A stretch of DNA of 64,000 bases from Parvularcula sp964219355 (GTDB lineage: Bacteria > Pseudomonadota > Alphaproteobacteria > Caulobacterales > Parvularculaceae): positions 434,001-498,000 of the forward strand of contig CAXPOZ010000005.1 of the NCBI GenBank assembly GCA_964219355.1. Reading direction: 5' to 3'. Under the pieces are notes generated by a model. That model worked only from the letters and a program-made list of their open reading frames with translations. It was not told the DNA's origin and did not search any database. Shown here in pieces: positions 35,871 through 44,061 of this stretch. Positions within the stretch are counted from its first letter, which is position 1, and every line of letters begins with the position of its first letter. Both the position numbers and the translations under genes were made by a program.

Positions 35871-37004
35871 TCAGCGATCTTCTAGCGGTGTGACATTCCG
35901 CTGTGGCACACCATTATAATGCGACAACGGACGGATCAGCTTGTTATTGGCAAGCTGCTCCATGACATGCGCTGTCCAGCCGGTAATCCGCGACATGACG
36001 AAAATCGGCGTGAACATCGGAATGTCAAAGCCCATCAGGTAATAGGCAGGCCCGGCCGGGAAATCGAGATTGGGATAGATCCCCTTCTCCGACACCATGG
36101 TCTCATCGAGAATGCTCGACATCTTCCAGTATTCCCGAGCCTCGGGCGTATCGATGACATCGACCATTTTCTCATAGGCATCGGTCATGGTCGGCACGCG
36201 GCTGTCACCGGAGCGGTAGACGCGGTGGCCAAAGCCCATGATCTTTTTCTTGGTCGCCAGTGCATCCAGCATCCAGTCGCGCGCGGCATCCGCCGAGCCG
36301 ACTTCCTTCAGCATATGCATGACCGCCTCATTGGCCCCGCCATGAAGCGGACCTTTGAGCGAGCCGATAGCGCCGGTAACTGCCGAGTAGATATCTGACA
36401 GCGACGATGCAATCGTCCGGGCCGTGAAGGTCGAGGCATTAAAGGAATGCTCCGCATAAAGCGTCATCGAGATGTCGAAACATTTGATGACTTCCGGTGC
36501 GGGCACTTCGCCAAAGCACATATGGAAGAAATTCTCGGTGAAACCGAGATCATCCGTCGGCGCAATCGGCTCCTTGCCATTGCGCAGGCGATAGTCGGTC
36601 GCAACGATCTGCGGGATTTGCGCGTAAAGGCGGATGGCTTTTTCCATCAGCCCTTCAGGCGAAGAATCTGCCGTCGACATATCTTCCTGACCGAGGAAGC
36701 TGACCAAGGTACGGAGCGTATCCATCGGATGTGCTTCCGTATTGAGAAGCCGCATGACCGCCAGTGCATCGTCCGAAAGACCGCGCTCGGACTTTTCCCG
36801 GGCATTCAGTGCCGCCAGTTCATCCGCCTTGGGAAGCTCCCCATTCCAGATGAGAAAGGCGACTTCTTCGAACCGGCAATGTTTTGCCAGATCCTGCACC
36901 GCATAACCGCGATAGGTCAGGGAGTTCGTCTCGGGCATTACCTTGGAGACGGCGGTATCATCCGCCAGCACCCCGGCCAGTCCATATTTGACTTCTTCGC
37001 TCAT
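35871..37004 (-). CDS. prpC: 2-methylcitrate synthase / citrate synthase family
   Basis: A 377-residue citrate-synthase-fold enzyme with LKGPLHGGANEAVMHML, GFGHRVYRSGDSR and the C-terminal MSRITGWTAHVMEQLANNKLIRP, carrying the catalytic His/His/Asp set of the family. The short type and the gene company (prpB, prpD) make it 2-methylcitrate synthase, condensing propionyl-CoA with oxaloacetate. GGAGG lies before the ATG at 37004; the frame is open 20 codons further upstream, but the shorter start fits the family. It is the last gene of the prp operon. Confidence 0.9.
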   Translation of the reverse strand: MSEEVKYGLAGVLADDTAVSKVMPETNSLTYRGYAVQDLAKHCRFEEVAFLIWNGELPKADELAALNAREKSERGLSDDALAVMRLLNTEAHPMDTLRTLVSFLGQEDMSTADSSPEGLMEKAIRLYAQIPQIVATDYRLRNGKEPIAPTDDLGFTENFFHMCFGEVPAPEVIKCFDISMTLYAEHSFNASTFTARTIASSLSDIYSAVTGAIGSLKGPLHGGANEAVMHMLKEVGSADAARDWMLDALATKKKIMGFGHRVYRSGDSRVPTMTDAYEKMVDVIDTPEAREYWKMSSILDETMVSEKGIYPNLDFPAGPAYYLMGFDIPMFTPIFVMSRITGWTAHVMEQLANNKLIRPLSHYNGVPQRNVTPLEDR

Positions 37005-37032
37005 CACTTCCCTCCGTGTTCTGTTGTCATCA

Positions 37033-38235
37033 TCAAGCGTCCAGGTTTTCAAAAATGGCTGCAATGCCCTGCCCGCCGCCGATGCAGAGCGTGACGAGGC
37101 CGTAGCGCCCGCCCGTCCGTTTCAGCTCATAAAGGCATTTGGTGGTGACAATCGCGCCGGTAGCGCCCACCGGGTGGCCAAGCGCCACCGCGCCGCCATT
37201 GGGATTCACTTTATCCGCTGGCAGATCAAGTTCCTTGGAGACAGCGCAAGCCTGCGCCGCAAAAGCTTCATTCGATTCGATCACGTCGAGGTCCGCAACC
37301 GACAGCCCTGTTCGTTCCAGCACCCGCCGGACAGCCGGGATAGGCCCTGTGCCCATGATGCTGGGATCAACCCCTGCCCGCGCATAGCCGACGAGACGCG
37401 CCATCGGTTTGACACCAAGCTCTTCGGCTTTCTCTGTCGAGGCAAGTACCAGCATGGCGGCCCCGTCATTGAGACCGGACGCATTACCGGCTGTCACCGT
37501 GCCGCCATCCTTTTTGAAAGCGGGGCGCAAGCCGGAAAGGCCCTCCATGCTGACATCCGCACGCGGATGTTCGTCGGTGTCGAAAAGGATCGTTCCCTTA
37601 CGACTTTTCAGTTCAACGGGAACGATCTGTTCCTTGAAATAACCCTGCTCGATCGCATTGATCGCGCGGCGGTGGCTTTCTTCGGCGAACTCGTCCTGGG
37701 TCTCGCGGCTGATCGAGAACTGCTCAGCGACATTCTCTGCCGTCATACCCATATGGCCCGCACCGAATGGATCATGCAGCGCTGCCAACATGTCGTCTTC
37801 CATCGTCACCGGGCCCATCTTCTGACCGAAGCGCGGCGCCGCGGCGGAATAGGTCGTGCGGCTCATCGATTCAACGCCGCCCGCAACGGCGAGTTCGGCA
37901 TCGCCGAGCTGGATCTGCTGGCTGGCCTGCACGATGGCTTCAAGCCCGGAACCGCAGAGCCGGTTGACCGTCACGGCCGTTGAGTCATGCGACATGCCGC
38001 CTTCAATCGCGCACATGCGAGAGATGTAAGCATCTTTCGACTGGGTACGGAGGACATTGCCGACAACTGCCGTTTCGATGCCTTCTGCCGGCACACCCGC
38101 CCGAGAGATCGCCTCACGCACGCAAAGGCCACCAAGCTCTTCGAGCGGCACATCCTTCAGGGAGCCACCGAAACGCCCGACAGCGGTGCGAACCGCGCTC
38201 AGGACAACAACGTCTTTGACAGCTTTTTCAGCCAT
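37033..38235 (-). CDS. Acetyl-CoA acetyltransferase (thiolase)
   Basis: A 400-residue type II thiolase with the acyl-accepting Cys in NRLCGSGLEAI, the NEAFAAQ loop, GGAVALGHPVGATGA with the catalytic His, and the C-terminal CIGGGQGIA with the second Cys. It catalyses condensation or cleavage of acetoacetyl-CoA or beta-ketoacyl-CoA. It sits between prpB (30 bp upstream) and prpC (28 bp downstream) on the same strand, so it is part of the propionate operon. Possible reasons are to make or split beta-ketovaleryl-CoA, feeding propionyl-CoA into the methylcitrate cycle; this is inference. Confidence 0.92.
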   Translation of the reverse strand: MAEKAVKDVVVLSAVRTAVGRFGGSLKDVPLEELGGLCVREAISRAGVPAEGIETAVVGNVLRTQSKDAYISRMCAIEGGMSHDSTAVTVNRLCGSGLEAIVQASQQIQLGDAELAVAGGVESMSRTTYSAAAPRFGQKMGPVTMEDDMLAALHDPFGAGHMGMTAENVAEQFSISRETQDEFAEESHRRAINAIEQGYFKEQIVPVELKSRKGTILFDTDEHPRADVSMEGLSGLRPAFKKDGGTVTAGNASGLNDGAAMLVLASTEKAEELGVKPMARLVGYARAGVDPSIMGTGPIPAVRRVLERTGLSVADLDVIESNEAFAAQACAVSKELDLPADKVNPNGGAVALGHPVGATGAIVTTKCLYELKRTGGRYGLVTLCIGGGQGIAAIFENLDA

Positions 38236-38265
38236 ATTCAGTTCCTTTCAAGGGTTGCCCTGGAT

Positions 38266-39177
38266 TTATTTGGTGGGTGTATCCCCCACTTCGAAATTGA
38301 AGATCGACTGGTCGAACTTTGAATAGTCTTCATACCGCAGATAATCATAAAGCGTCTTGCGGTGCTGCATCTTGTCCAAGATGCCATTTTGGTCACCATG
38401 CTCGAGAATGTGATCGAGCCCGCGCTCGACCTCTCCCATGGCCAGACGGAAAGTCGTCACCGGATAGATGACGATGTTGAAGCCGAGATCGGTAAGTTCC
38501 TGTTTCGTCAGTAGACGACTTTTACCGAATTCGGTCATATTTGCGAGGATCGGCACGTCAAGCGCAGCACGTACCGCCTCGAACTCCTTCTCATCCTTCA
38601 TCGCTTCGGGGAAGATCATGTCCGCCCCCGCATCGACATAGGCTTTCATCCGGTCAATTGCCTTATCGAGCCCTTCGATAGCGCGAGCATCAGAGCGGGC
38701 AATAACCGTAAAGTTTGGATCACGCTTTGCATCAGCTGCCGCGCGCACCCGCTGGATCATGATTTCTGTTTCGACGGTTTCTTTACCGTCGAGATGCCCG
38801 CATCGCTTGGGCATGACCTGATCTTCGATATGACAACCGGCCAGACCCTTTTCCTCCAGCATACGGACGGCCCGGGCTGCACTCATCGGCTCCCCGAAAC
38901 CTGTATCGATATCGATGAAGGCTGGCAGGTCGGTTGCGCGCGCGATTTGCTCACCGCGATCTGCAAATTCCGACAGGGTCGCAATGCCGATGTCAGGCAG
39001 GCAGAGGTCCGCGGTCAGCATCGCGCCGCCGATATAGACGCCGGGATAGCCCTTGCGTTCGATCATCTGCGCAACGAAAGGTGAGAACGCGCCGGGGAAC
39101 TGATGCAGTCTGCCGTCATCGAGAAGATCGCGAAAGGCCTGGCGTTTTTCTGCGTGAGTTTTCTTTGTAAAGAGCAT
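38266..39177 (-). CDS. prpB: 2-methylisocitrate lyase
   Basis: A 303-residue enzyme of the isocitrate lyase/PEP mutase superfamily, with FPGAFSPFVAQMIERKGYPGVYIGGAM, DIDTGFGEP (metal-binding Asp), the catalytic-loop Cys in PKRCGHLDGK, and ARSDARAIEGLD. It splits 2-methylisocitrate to pyruvate and succinate, the last step of the methylcitrate cycle. Gene order and length fit PrpB. Confidence 0.94.
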   Translation of the reverse strand: MLFTKKTHAEKRQAFRDLLDDGRLHQFPGAFSPFVAQMIERKGYPGVYIGGAMLTADLCLPDIGIATLSEFADRGEQIARATDLPAFIDIDTGFGEPMSAARAVRMLEEKGLAGCHIEDQVMPKRCGHLDGKETVETEIMIQRVRAAADAKRDPNFTVIARSDARAIEGLDKAIDRMKAYVDAGADMIFPEAMKDEKEFEAVRAALDVPILANMTEFGKSRLLTKQELTDLGFNIVIYPVTTFRLAMGEVERGLDHILEHGDQNGILDKMQHRKTLYDYLRYEDYSKFDQSIFNFEVGDTPTK

Positions 39178-39189
39178 ACTTCTTATCCT

Positions 39190-39330
39190 TTAACCTGCAT
39201 CCGGATCGGCGTTCATTTGTCGCGCGTGCTGCCCTTCATTCTTTTCCGCCTTCATGCGGGAATAGATGAAAAGGCCGATCCCGATCTTCATGGCCACAAC
39301 AAGGGCCACGACGATCAGGACAACGCCCAT
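39190..39330 (-). CDS. 46-residue single-span membrane protein inside the prp operon
   Basis: A short open frame read on the minus strand: an ATG only 2 bp after the prpD stop, and a TAA 12 bp before the prpB ATG. It starts with MGVVLIVVALVVAMKI and one membrane helix covers about residues 2-23, followed by a basic, then polar cytoplasmic tail (YSRMKAEKN...). An AAAGGG lies about 11 nt before the ATG, inside the prpD end. The tight fit between two operon genes and the typical helix-plus-basic-residue layout argue for a real small membrane protein; no family is recognised. Confidence 0.6.
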   Translation of the reverse strand: MGVVLIVVALVVAMKIGIGLFIYSRMKAEKNEGQHARQMNADPDAG

Positions 39331-39332
39331 TT

Positions 39333-40874
39333 TTAGAATATCCCTTTCAGGCCGTTCTCTTCGAGATAGCCGTCCGGGGCGACCGGGTTGAGGGTCAGCA
39401 GATCCAGATGCTCAAGCTCCGGCAGGCGCTGAACGAGGTCGAGGAAGCGATCGCTTTCCTCCTTGGCAAGTATGCCGTCCGTCAGGGTCAGGAACTTGCC
39501 GATGTATTCATCCCGACCAAAGGGCCGCGCGCCGAAGGGGTGCGCATTTGCGATGCCAAGCTCATCCTCGATGACCGTGCCGTCCTCCATGGTGACAACA
39601 ACGTGTGCGCCGAAGGCTTTTTCGTTCGGGTCATGCGAGTGATAGCGACGCGTCCATTCGGGATCTTCGGTCGTCGAAATTTTGTGCCACAGGCGGACCG
39701 TGTCCTCACGCTGGGCGCGCTCGGGTGCATAAGAGCGGACATGGTGCCATTCGCCATCCTGCAGCGCGACAGCGAAAATATACATGATCGAGTGATCAAG
39801 CGTTTCGCGCGAGGCTTTGGGATCCATTTTCTGTGGATCGCCAGCGCCCGTACCGATGACGTAATGCGTGTGGTGAGACGTGTGCAGAACGATCGACTTG
39901 ACCGCATCAAATCCGCCTTTGGCCTCAATATCGCGGCCCATGCGGAAGGCAAGGTCGATCAGCGCCTGTGACTGATACTCCGCTGAATGTTCTTTGGTGT
40001 AAGTCTCAAGGATCGCACGCTTGGCTTCACCCGGGGCGGGCAACGGCACGTGATAGGTCGGCTCATAAGGCGACTTGCCCTGATCACGGGCAGTCCGGCC
40101 ATTGAGGATAAAGGAAAGGACTGAATCTTCGCCTTCATAAATCGGCGACGGCGCGCCTTCGCCCCGCATGCAGCGGTCAACGGCCTCAATGGCAGTCTTA
40201 CCGGCATAGGCGGGCGCAAAAGCCTTCCATGTACTGATTTCCCCTTTACGGGACTGACGCGTCGTGACCGTGCAGTGAAGACCCTGCTGGATCGACTGAT
40301 AGATCACTTCCCGATCGAGGCCGAGCAGCGTGCCGATGGCGGCGGACGCCGACGGGCCGATATGGGCGATGTGGTCGATCTTGTGCTCATGAAGGCAAAT
40401 CGCTTTCACGAGGTTCACCTGAATCTCATAACCGGTGGCGATCCCGCGAATGACGTCGCGGCCATTCTTGCCCATCTGTTGGGCGACCGCGAGAACGGGC
40501 GGGATGTTATCGCCCGGGTGGGAATAATCCGCAGCCAGAAAAGTATCGTGGAAATCAAGCTCACGCACGGCCGTGCCGTTCGCCCATGCGGCCCATTCAG
40601 CCGCCACACCGAAATCGGCTGGCATCCCGAAAAGGGTTGCGCCACCATGACGGTGATGCGCTTTCGCCTGCGCCCGCGCTGTCTTGATCGGGCCGCGATT
40701 GAGGGAGGCAATGGCGACGGATGCATTGTCGATGATCCGGTTGATGATCATGTCCGTGGTCTCGGCGTCCACCTCGACCGAATCGGCAGCGACTTCAGCC
40801 ATTTTCCAGGCGAGCTGGTCTTCACGCGGCAGCTGGTCCTTTGACGGATGGGCGCGGACATCGACAATTTGCAT
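39333..40874 (-). CDS. prpD: 2-methylcitrate dehydratase
   Basis: A 513-residue MmgE/PrpD-fold enzyme. Signatures include GTAVRELDFHDTFLAADYSHPGDN, HIAHIGPSASAAIGTLLGL, STWKAFAPAYAG, and a C-terminal NAHPFGARPFGR. It dehydrates 2-methylcitrate to cis-2-methylaconitate; no separate prpF/acnD genes are nearby, so an ordinary aconitase probably finishes the step. An AAAAGGG site precedes the ATG. It is the first gene of the minus-strand operon prpD - small membrane protein - prpB - thiolase - prpC. Confidence 0.92.
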   Translation of the reverse strand: MQIVDVRAHPSKDQLPREDQLAWKMAEVAADSVEVDAETTDMIINRIIDNASVAIASLNRGPIKTARAQAKAHHRHGGATLFGMPADFGVAAEWAAWANGTAVRELDFHDTFLAADYSHPGDNIPPVLAVAQQMGKNGRDVIRGIATGYEIQVNLVKAICLHEHKIDHIAHIGPSASAAIGTLLGLDREVIYQSIQQGLHCTVTTRQSRKGEISTWKAFAPAYAGKTAIEAVDRCMRGEGAPSPIYEGEDSVLSFILNGRTARDQGKSPYEPTYHVPLPAPGEAKRAILETYTKEHSAEYQSQALIDLAFRMGRDIEAKGGFDAVKSIVLHTSHHTHYVIGTGAGDPQKMDPKASRETLDHSIMYIFAVALQDGEWHHVRSYAPERAQREDTVRLWHKISTTEDPEWTRRYHSHDPNEKAFGAHVVVTMEDGTVIEDELGIANAHPFGARPFGRDEYIGKFLTLTDGILAKEESDRFLDLVQRLPELEHLDLLTLNPVAPDGYLEENGLKGIF

Positions 40875-40992
40875 GAATTATCCCTTTTCTGGCTGGCGGG
40901 AGGTGGCCGGAAACAAGTTCCAGCATGAGCCATCCCGTAGATCGTGATTTTCCGATGGTGGATCGGCCCTGGCGCATGTCTTGTCAATGCAA

Positions 40993-41006
40993 GGATAGCG
41001 CTAACA
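40993..41006 (-). promoter_or_regulatory. Second LacI/GalR-type palindrome, upstream of prpD
   Basis: GGATAGCGCTAACA on the plus strand (TGTTAGCGCTATCC on the minus), identical over 13 bases with the site before the beta-glucosidase gene. It lies 119-132 bp before the prpD ATG, far enough upstream that control of prp is possible but not certain. Confidence 0.4.
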
Positions 41007-41488
41007 TGCCGCAGGCCAGTGATCGCTAGAGAGCCCGCTTGGGCAGTAAACCGCTTATGATTACTGGCTGAAAGGCCCTACAGTAGCTCGGAACCAAGCG
41101 GATTTGCAGGTGCGGTAAGGCGTCTGATTCTTTGCGAACATCACTGCTTATGACCAGATCGTTTTCGTCAGGCTTCACCCTCGAGTGAAAATGTACAGAC
41201 GATGGCGCTCATCTGCCGACGCAAAGCCTAAGCAGCAGATCCAGACAGTTCTATAAGATGGTGTTGCCGGATTTATCATCATGACTGAGAAAATCACAGG
41301 AACGACCCTTCGCATTTGACTCGGAGAGCAGTCTGAATCTAGCATTCTCTCTTTGCACTGACGTTCGGAGGCCCTGATCTGACGCGGATCGGCACGCGCT
41401 GACAGCCGCAGAGCAGCGGCAAGCGAATAATCATCGGCGCTGTGCACGATACAACGCAATAAACATTCAAACTGAGAGAAAAAGGCGG

Positions 41489-41515
41489 GCGCCATTTCAT
41501 AGTATGAAATGGCGC
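41489..41515. repeat. Perfect 2 x 13-bp inverted repeat
   Basis: GCGCCATTTCATA (41489-41501), one base, then TATGAAATGGCGC (41503-41515). The two arms are exactly complementary. With a 1-nt centre it is more like a dimeric protein's binding site or a recombination/resolution site than a terminator hairpin. No T run follows on either side. Confidence 0.7.
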
Positions 41516-41610
41516 GAGTGACGTGCCACAATCCATAATTTTTATCCAATCTTTTCAGATACTTACGCGCCTGAAAATTGATTCTTGGTCCTCGTTTTGA
41601 TCCGATTTTG

Positions 41611-41662
41611 GTCCACAGTTTTGTGGACCGCTTGGGTTCGACGCTGGTTCATCGCGTCGAAC
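41611..41662. repeat. Two adjacent hairpins before the copper block
   Basis: First, GTCCACA (41611-41617) / TGTGGAC (41622-41628) with a 4-nt loop; second, GTTCGACGC (41636-41644) / GCGTCGAAC (41654-41662) with a 9-nt loop. Both stems are perfect. They stand 80-130 bp before the first copper gene and may belong to the element boundary, a former terminator or an att/oriT-like site. Confidence 0.55.
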
Positions 41663-41719
41663 TCGTGATTAGCATATTTATGCGCAAAGGGTAACAAAAT
41701 TGCACATTGCAAGAAACCC

Positions 41720-41743
41720 ATACGAGGTATAAGGTATAGGTAT
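41720..41743 (+). promoter_or_regulatory. Possible copper-responsive promoter region of the first copper gene
   Basis: ATAC-GAG-GTAT (41720-41730) forms a short dyad, and GGTAT is repeated three times at 41726, 41733 and 41739, the last running into the ATG at 41742. This resembles a degenerate CsoR-type site, but lacks the CCC/GGG core of the other four sites, so the assignment is weak. AAGG at 41731 can serve as the ribosome site. Confidence 0.35.
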
Positions 41744-42125
41744 GAAAGCGCTCATAACTCTCATCGCAGCAATCCTGTTTGGAGCTATCCAAATGGCTTG
41801 TGCATGCAACGTGGTTATGAACGAGGACAGTTCCGCCGCGCATCAGTTCCATGAGACCGAAACTCACAATTCTGATCAGCATCACGCACAAGATGGTCCT
41901 TGTGATGGGTGTGAGCACTGCAATGACAAGCCAGTCTTTGCAGAAACCAAGACCCAAACGATCACATTCAAAATCGGTCAGCAGGTCGAACCATCGATCA
42001 TTCTCGCAAGCGATAATGATTTCATTGACGGGGCTCCCTCTACCGGTCCTCCGGACAAACTGATTCGACGACGAAGTCCTCCATCACTTACACCGGTCGA
42101 CCTTAAAGTTCGTCTCCTGAATTGA
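41742..42125 (+). CDS. Secreted Cys/His-rich protein, first of two paralogues in the copper block
   Basis: A 127-residue protein with a signal peptide, a CxC pair right after it (Cys20, Cys22), a His-rich stretch (HQFHETETHNSDQHHAQD) and a CxxCxxC motif CDGCEHC (Cys54, 57, 60), then a hydrophobic segment and the ending TGPPDKLIRRRSPPSLTPVDLKVRLLN-like, here given only as its key parts TGPP...LTPVDLKVRLL. The other copy (53040-53462) shares the whole layout: Cys pair, His/Cys middle, CPGCFDC, TGPP and LKQRLL. Both are first genes of copper operons. A periplasmic Cu-binding or Cu-sensing accessory protein, comparable in position to CzcI, is likely; the family itself is not one I can name. Confidence 0.72.
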   Translation: MKALITLIAAILFGAIQMACACNVVMNEDSSAAHQFHETETHNSDQHHAQDGPCDGCEHCNDKPVFAETKTQTITFKIGQQVEPSIILASDNDFIDGAPSTGPPDKLIRRRSPPSLTPVDLKVRLLN

Positions 42126-42189
42126 GATCAGCTTCTCGCCGCCAACAGCGGCGCTACCGAAGCTGTTCACTCAATTCACGGAGATATTC

Positions 42190-44061
42190 ATGTTTACCCG
42201 CAGACATATGCTGCAGTCCGCGCTTGGAACCGGCGCTGTTCTTGGCGCGTCCGGACTGTTGCCCGCATGGGCAAGACCGGCCAGTGCCGGAAACACCGGA
42301 CTTACGGAACTGGCAGGCAGCCAGTTCGATCTTGATATCGGCAAATTCCCGGTTCGCATAAACGGCCGCACGACGGAGGCCACTGGCATTAACGGGACTG
42401 TTCCCGGCCCGCTTATCCGTTTTCGCGAAGGCGACGAAGTAACGCTTAACGTCACGAACCGCCTTGCTGCTGACACATCAATCCATTGGCACGGGTTGCT
42501 TGTACCTTTCCATATGGACGGCGTGCCGGGCGTCAGTTTTCCCGGCATTCATCCGGGTGAGACGTTTCAGTACAAATTCGCCGTACCGCAAAACGGTACT
42601 TATTGGTATCACTCGCATTCTGGTCTCCAAGAACAAGTCGGTCATTACGGACCGCTGATCATCGACCCCGCAGGAACAGACCCTGTTCAATACGACCGTG
42701 AATACGTGCTCGTTCTCGGCGACTGGACCTTTACTGATCCCCATCGGGTTTTCGCCAAGCTGAAGAAAAATGCCGAAAGCCTGAACTTTAACCGCCCGAC
42801 TGTGACGAACCCGACTGGTCTGACTGGCATGTGGGGACAAATGCGCATGAGCCCGCGCGATCTCGCCGATGTTACTGGCGAGACCTACACCTATGTCATC
42901 AACGGTCATTCTACCGCCGACAATTTCAACATGGTGTTTGAGCCAGGCGAAAAGGTCCGCTTACGCATCATCAATGCCGGCGCAATGACCCTCTTCAATG
43001 TGCGACTGCCAGGGCTCCCAATGACGGTTGTTCAGGCCGATGGTCTCAATGTGCAGCCAGTCGAAACCGATGAGTTCCAGATCGGCGTCGCAGAAACATA
43101 TGACGTGATCGTCCAGCCGGCCGAAGCACGCGCCTATGCGTTCGTCGCTGAATCGATCGACCGGTCGGGTCAGGCTGTCGCGACGCTGGGACCACGTCCG
43201 GGCATGCGCGCAGAAGCGCCTGAGTTAAGACCGGTTCCGATCCTGACCATGAAAGACATGGGGATGGACCATGGAAACATGGGCGGCATGTCTGAAGCGG
43301 ACGGCATGAAGAGCGGCCATGAAGGACACGACATGGGGTCCGCCAACGTGAATATGCCCGGTGACGGCATGCCAGCCATGGATCATGGCGCGATGAAGCC
43401 TGATCCTCATGGGCCTGCTGATCAGCCTGCCCGGATCGAAGCCGACATCGAGCGTGGTCCGGGGGTCGTAAACGTCGCGGCAATGCCGATGAGCCGGCTT
43501 GATGAGCCGGGCATCGGCCTTGATGATGTCCCCCATCGCACGCTGACATACAGCCAGCTTCGCAGCCTCGATATGAATCCCGACCATCGTTCACCGGAAC
43601 GGGAAATCGTCGTGCATCTGACGTCCAACATGGAACGCTATATGTGGTCTTTTGACGGGGTGAAGTTTTCTGAAGTTACTGAGTCGATCAAATTCTATGA
43701 GGGTGAACGGGTACGGCTGACACTCATCAATGACACGATGATGCCGCATCCGATTCATCTGCACGGAATGTTCTTCGATCTGGTAATTCCCGGTCTGGAC
43801 GCATCCGGGGGAAGCGGCATGCACATGCCGCGCAAACATACCGTCGTCGTGAAGCCGGCCGAAAAACTCTCTGTCGATATCGCGGCGGAACATGTCGGTG
43901 ACTGGGCCTTCCACTGCCACCTGCTTTACCACATGCATGCCGGCATGATGCAGGTCGTCAGCGTACTGCCAACCGATGTCAGCGAACCAATGCCCGCGAC
44001 CATGGAGATGGACCATGAAGGTATGGATCACGGCGACATGAAGCACGGGGAGGACATGTAA
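42190..44061 (+). CDS. copA: Multicopper oxidase, copper resistance protein CopA (PcoA-type)
   Basis: A 623-residue periplasmic multicopper oxidase. It has a Tat signal (TRRHMLQ near the start, cleavage around AWA-RPA), cupredoxin domains with SIHWHGLLVPFHMDG, YWYHSHSGLQEQ, HPIHLHGMFFDL and the type-1/type-3 segment FHCHLLYHMHAGMMQVV. A Met/His-rich insert (about residues 355-420: MKDMGMDHGNMGG..., MPAMDHGAM) and a Met/His-rich tail are typical for PcoA/CopA, which oxidise Cu(I) to Cu(II) and sequester copper. GGAG lies 7 nt before the ATG. It shares the TAATG overlap with copB. Confidence 0.95.
   Translation: MFTRRHMLQSALGTGAVLGASGLLPAWARPASAGNTGLTELAGSQFDLDIGKFPVRINGRTTEATGINGTVPGPLIRFREGDEVTLNVTNRLAADTSIHWHGLLVPFHMDGVPGVSFPGIHPGETFQYKFAVPQNGTYWYHSHSGLQEQVGHYGPLIIDPAGTDPVQYDREYVLVLGDWTFTDPHRVFAKLKKNAESLNFNRPTVTNPTGLTGMWGQMRMSPRDLADVTGETYTYVINGHSTADNFNMVFEPGEKVRLRIINAGAMTLFNVRLPGLPMTVVQADGLNVQPVETDEFQIGVAETYDVIVQPAEARAYAFVAESIDRSGQAVATLGPRPGMRAEAPELRPVPILTMKDMGMDHGNMGGMSEADGMKSGHEGHDMGSANVNMPGDGMPAMDHGAMKPDPHGPADQPARIEADIERGPGVVNVAAMPMSRLDEPGIGLDDVPHRTLTYSQLRSLDMNPDHRSPEREIVVHLTSNMERYMWSFDGVKFSEVTESIKFYEGERVRLTLINDTMMPHPIHLHGMFFDLVIPGLDASGGSGMHMPRKHTVVVKPAEKLSVDIAAEHVGDWAFHCHLLYHMHAGMMQVVSVLPTDVSEPMPATMEMDHEGMDHGDMKHGEDM

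Larger units (their letters stand above)
40875..41741. other. 867-bp gene-poor junction between the prp operon and the copper block
   Basis: No convincing gene. The left part holds the prp promoter region and a LacI-type palindrome (40993-41006); the middle has a dubious minus-strand frame (41175-41549) with no family features; the right part has three strong inverted repeats (41489-41515, 41611-41628, 41636-41662) and the promoter of the first copper gene. Base composition is less GC-rich than in the neighbouring genes, as at the edge of an acquired region. No tRNA or integrase gene was seen. Confidence 0.55.

Noticed and set aside
41175..41549. Minus-strand open frame of 124 codons in the prp/copper junction
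   Set aside because: No recognisable domain, irregular composition with many rare residues for this genome, a perfect palindrome inside it, and no good ribosome site; it is more likely chance in non-coding DNA.
41636..41662. GGTTCGA-like sequence resembling a tRNA T-arm
   Set aside because: The stem is 9 bp with a 9-nt loop, no acceptor, D- or anticodon arms can be built around it, so it is a hairpin and not a tRNA or its 3' fragment.
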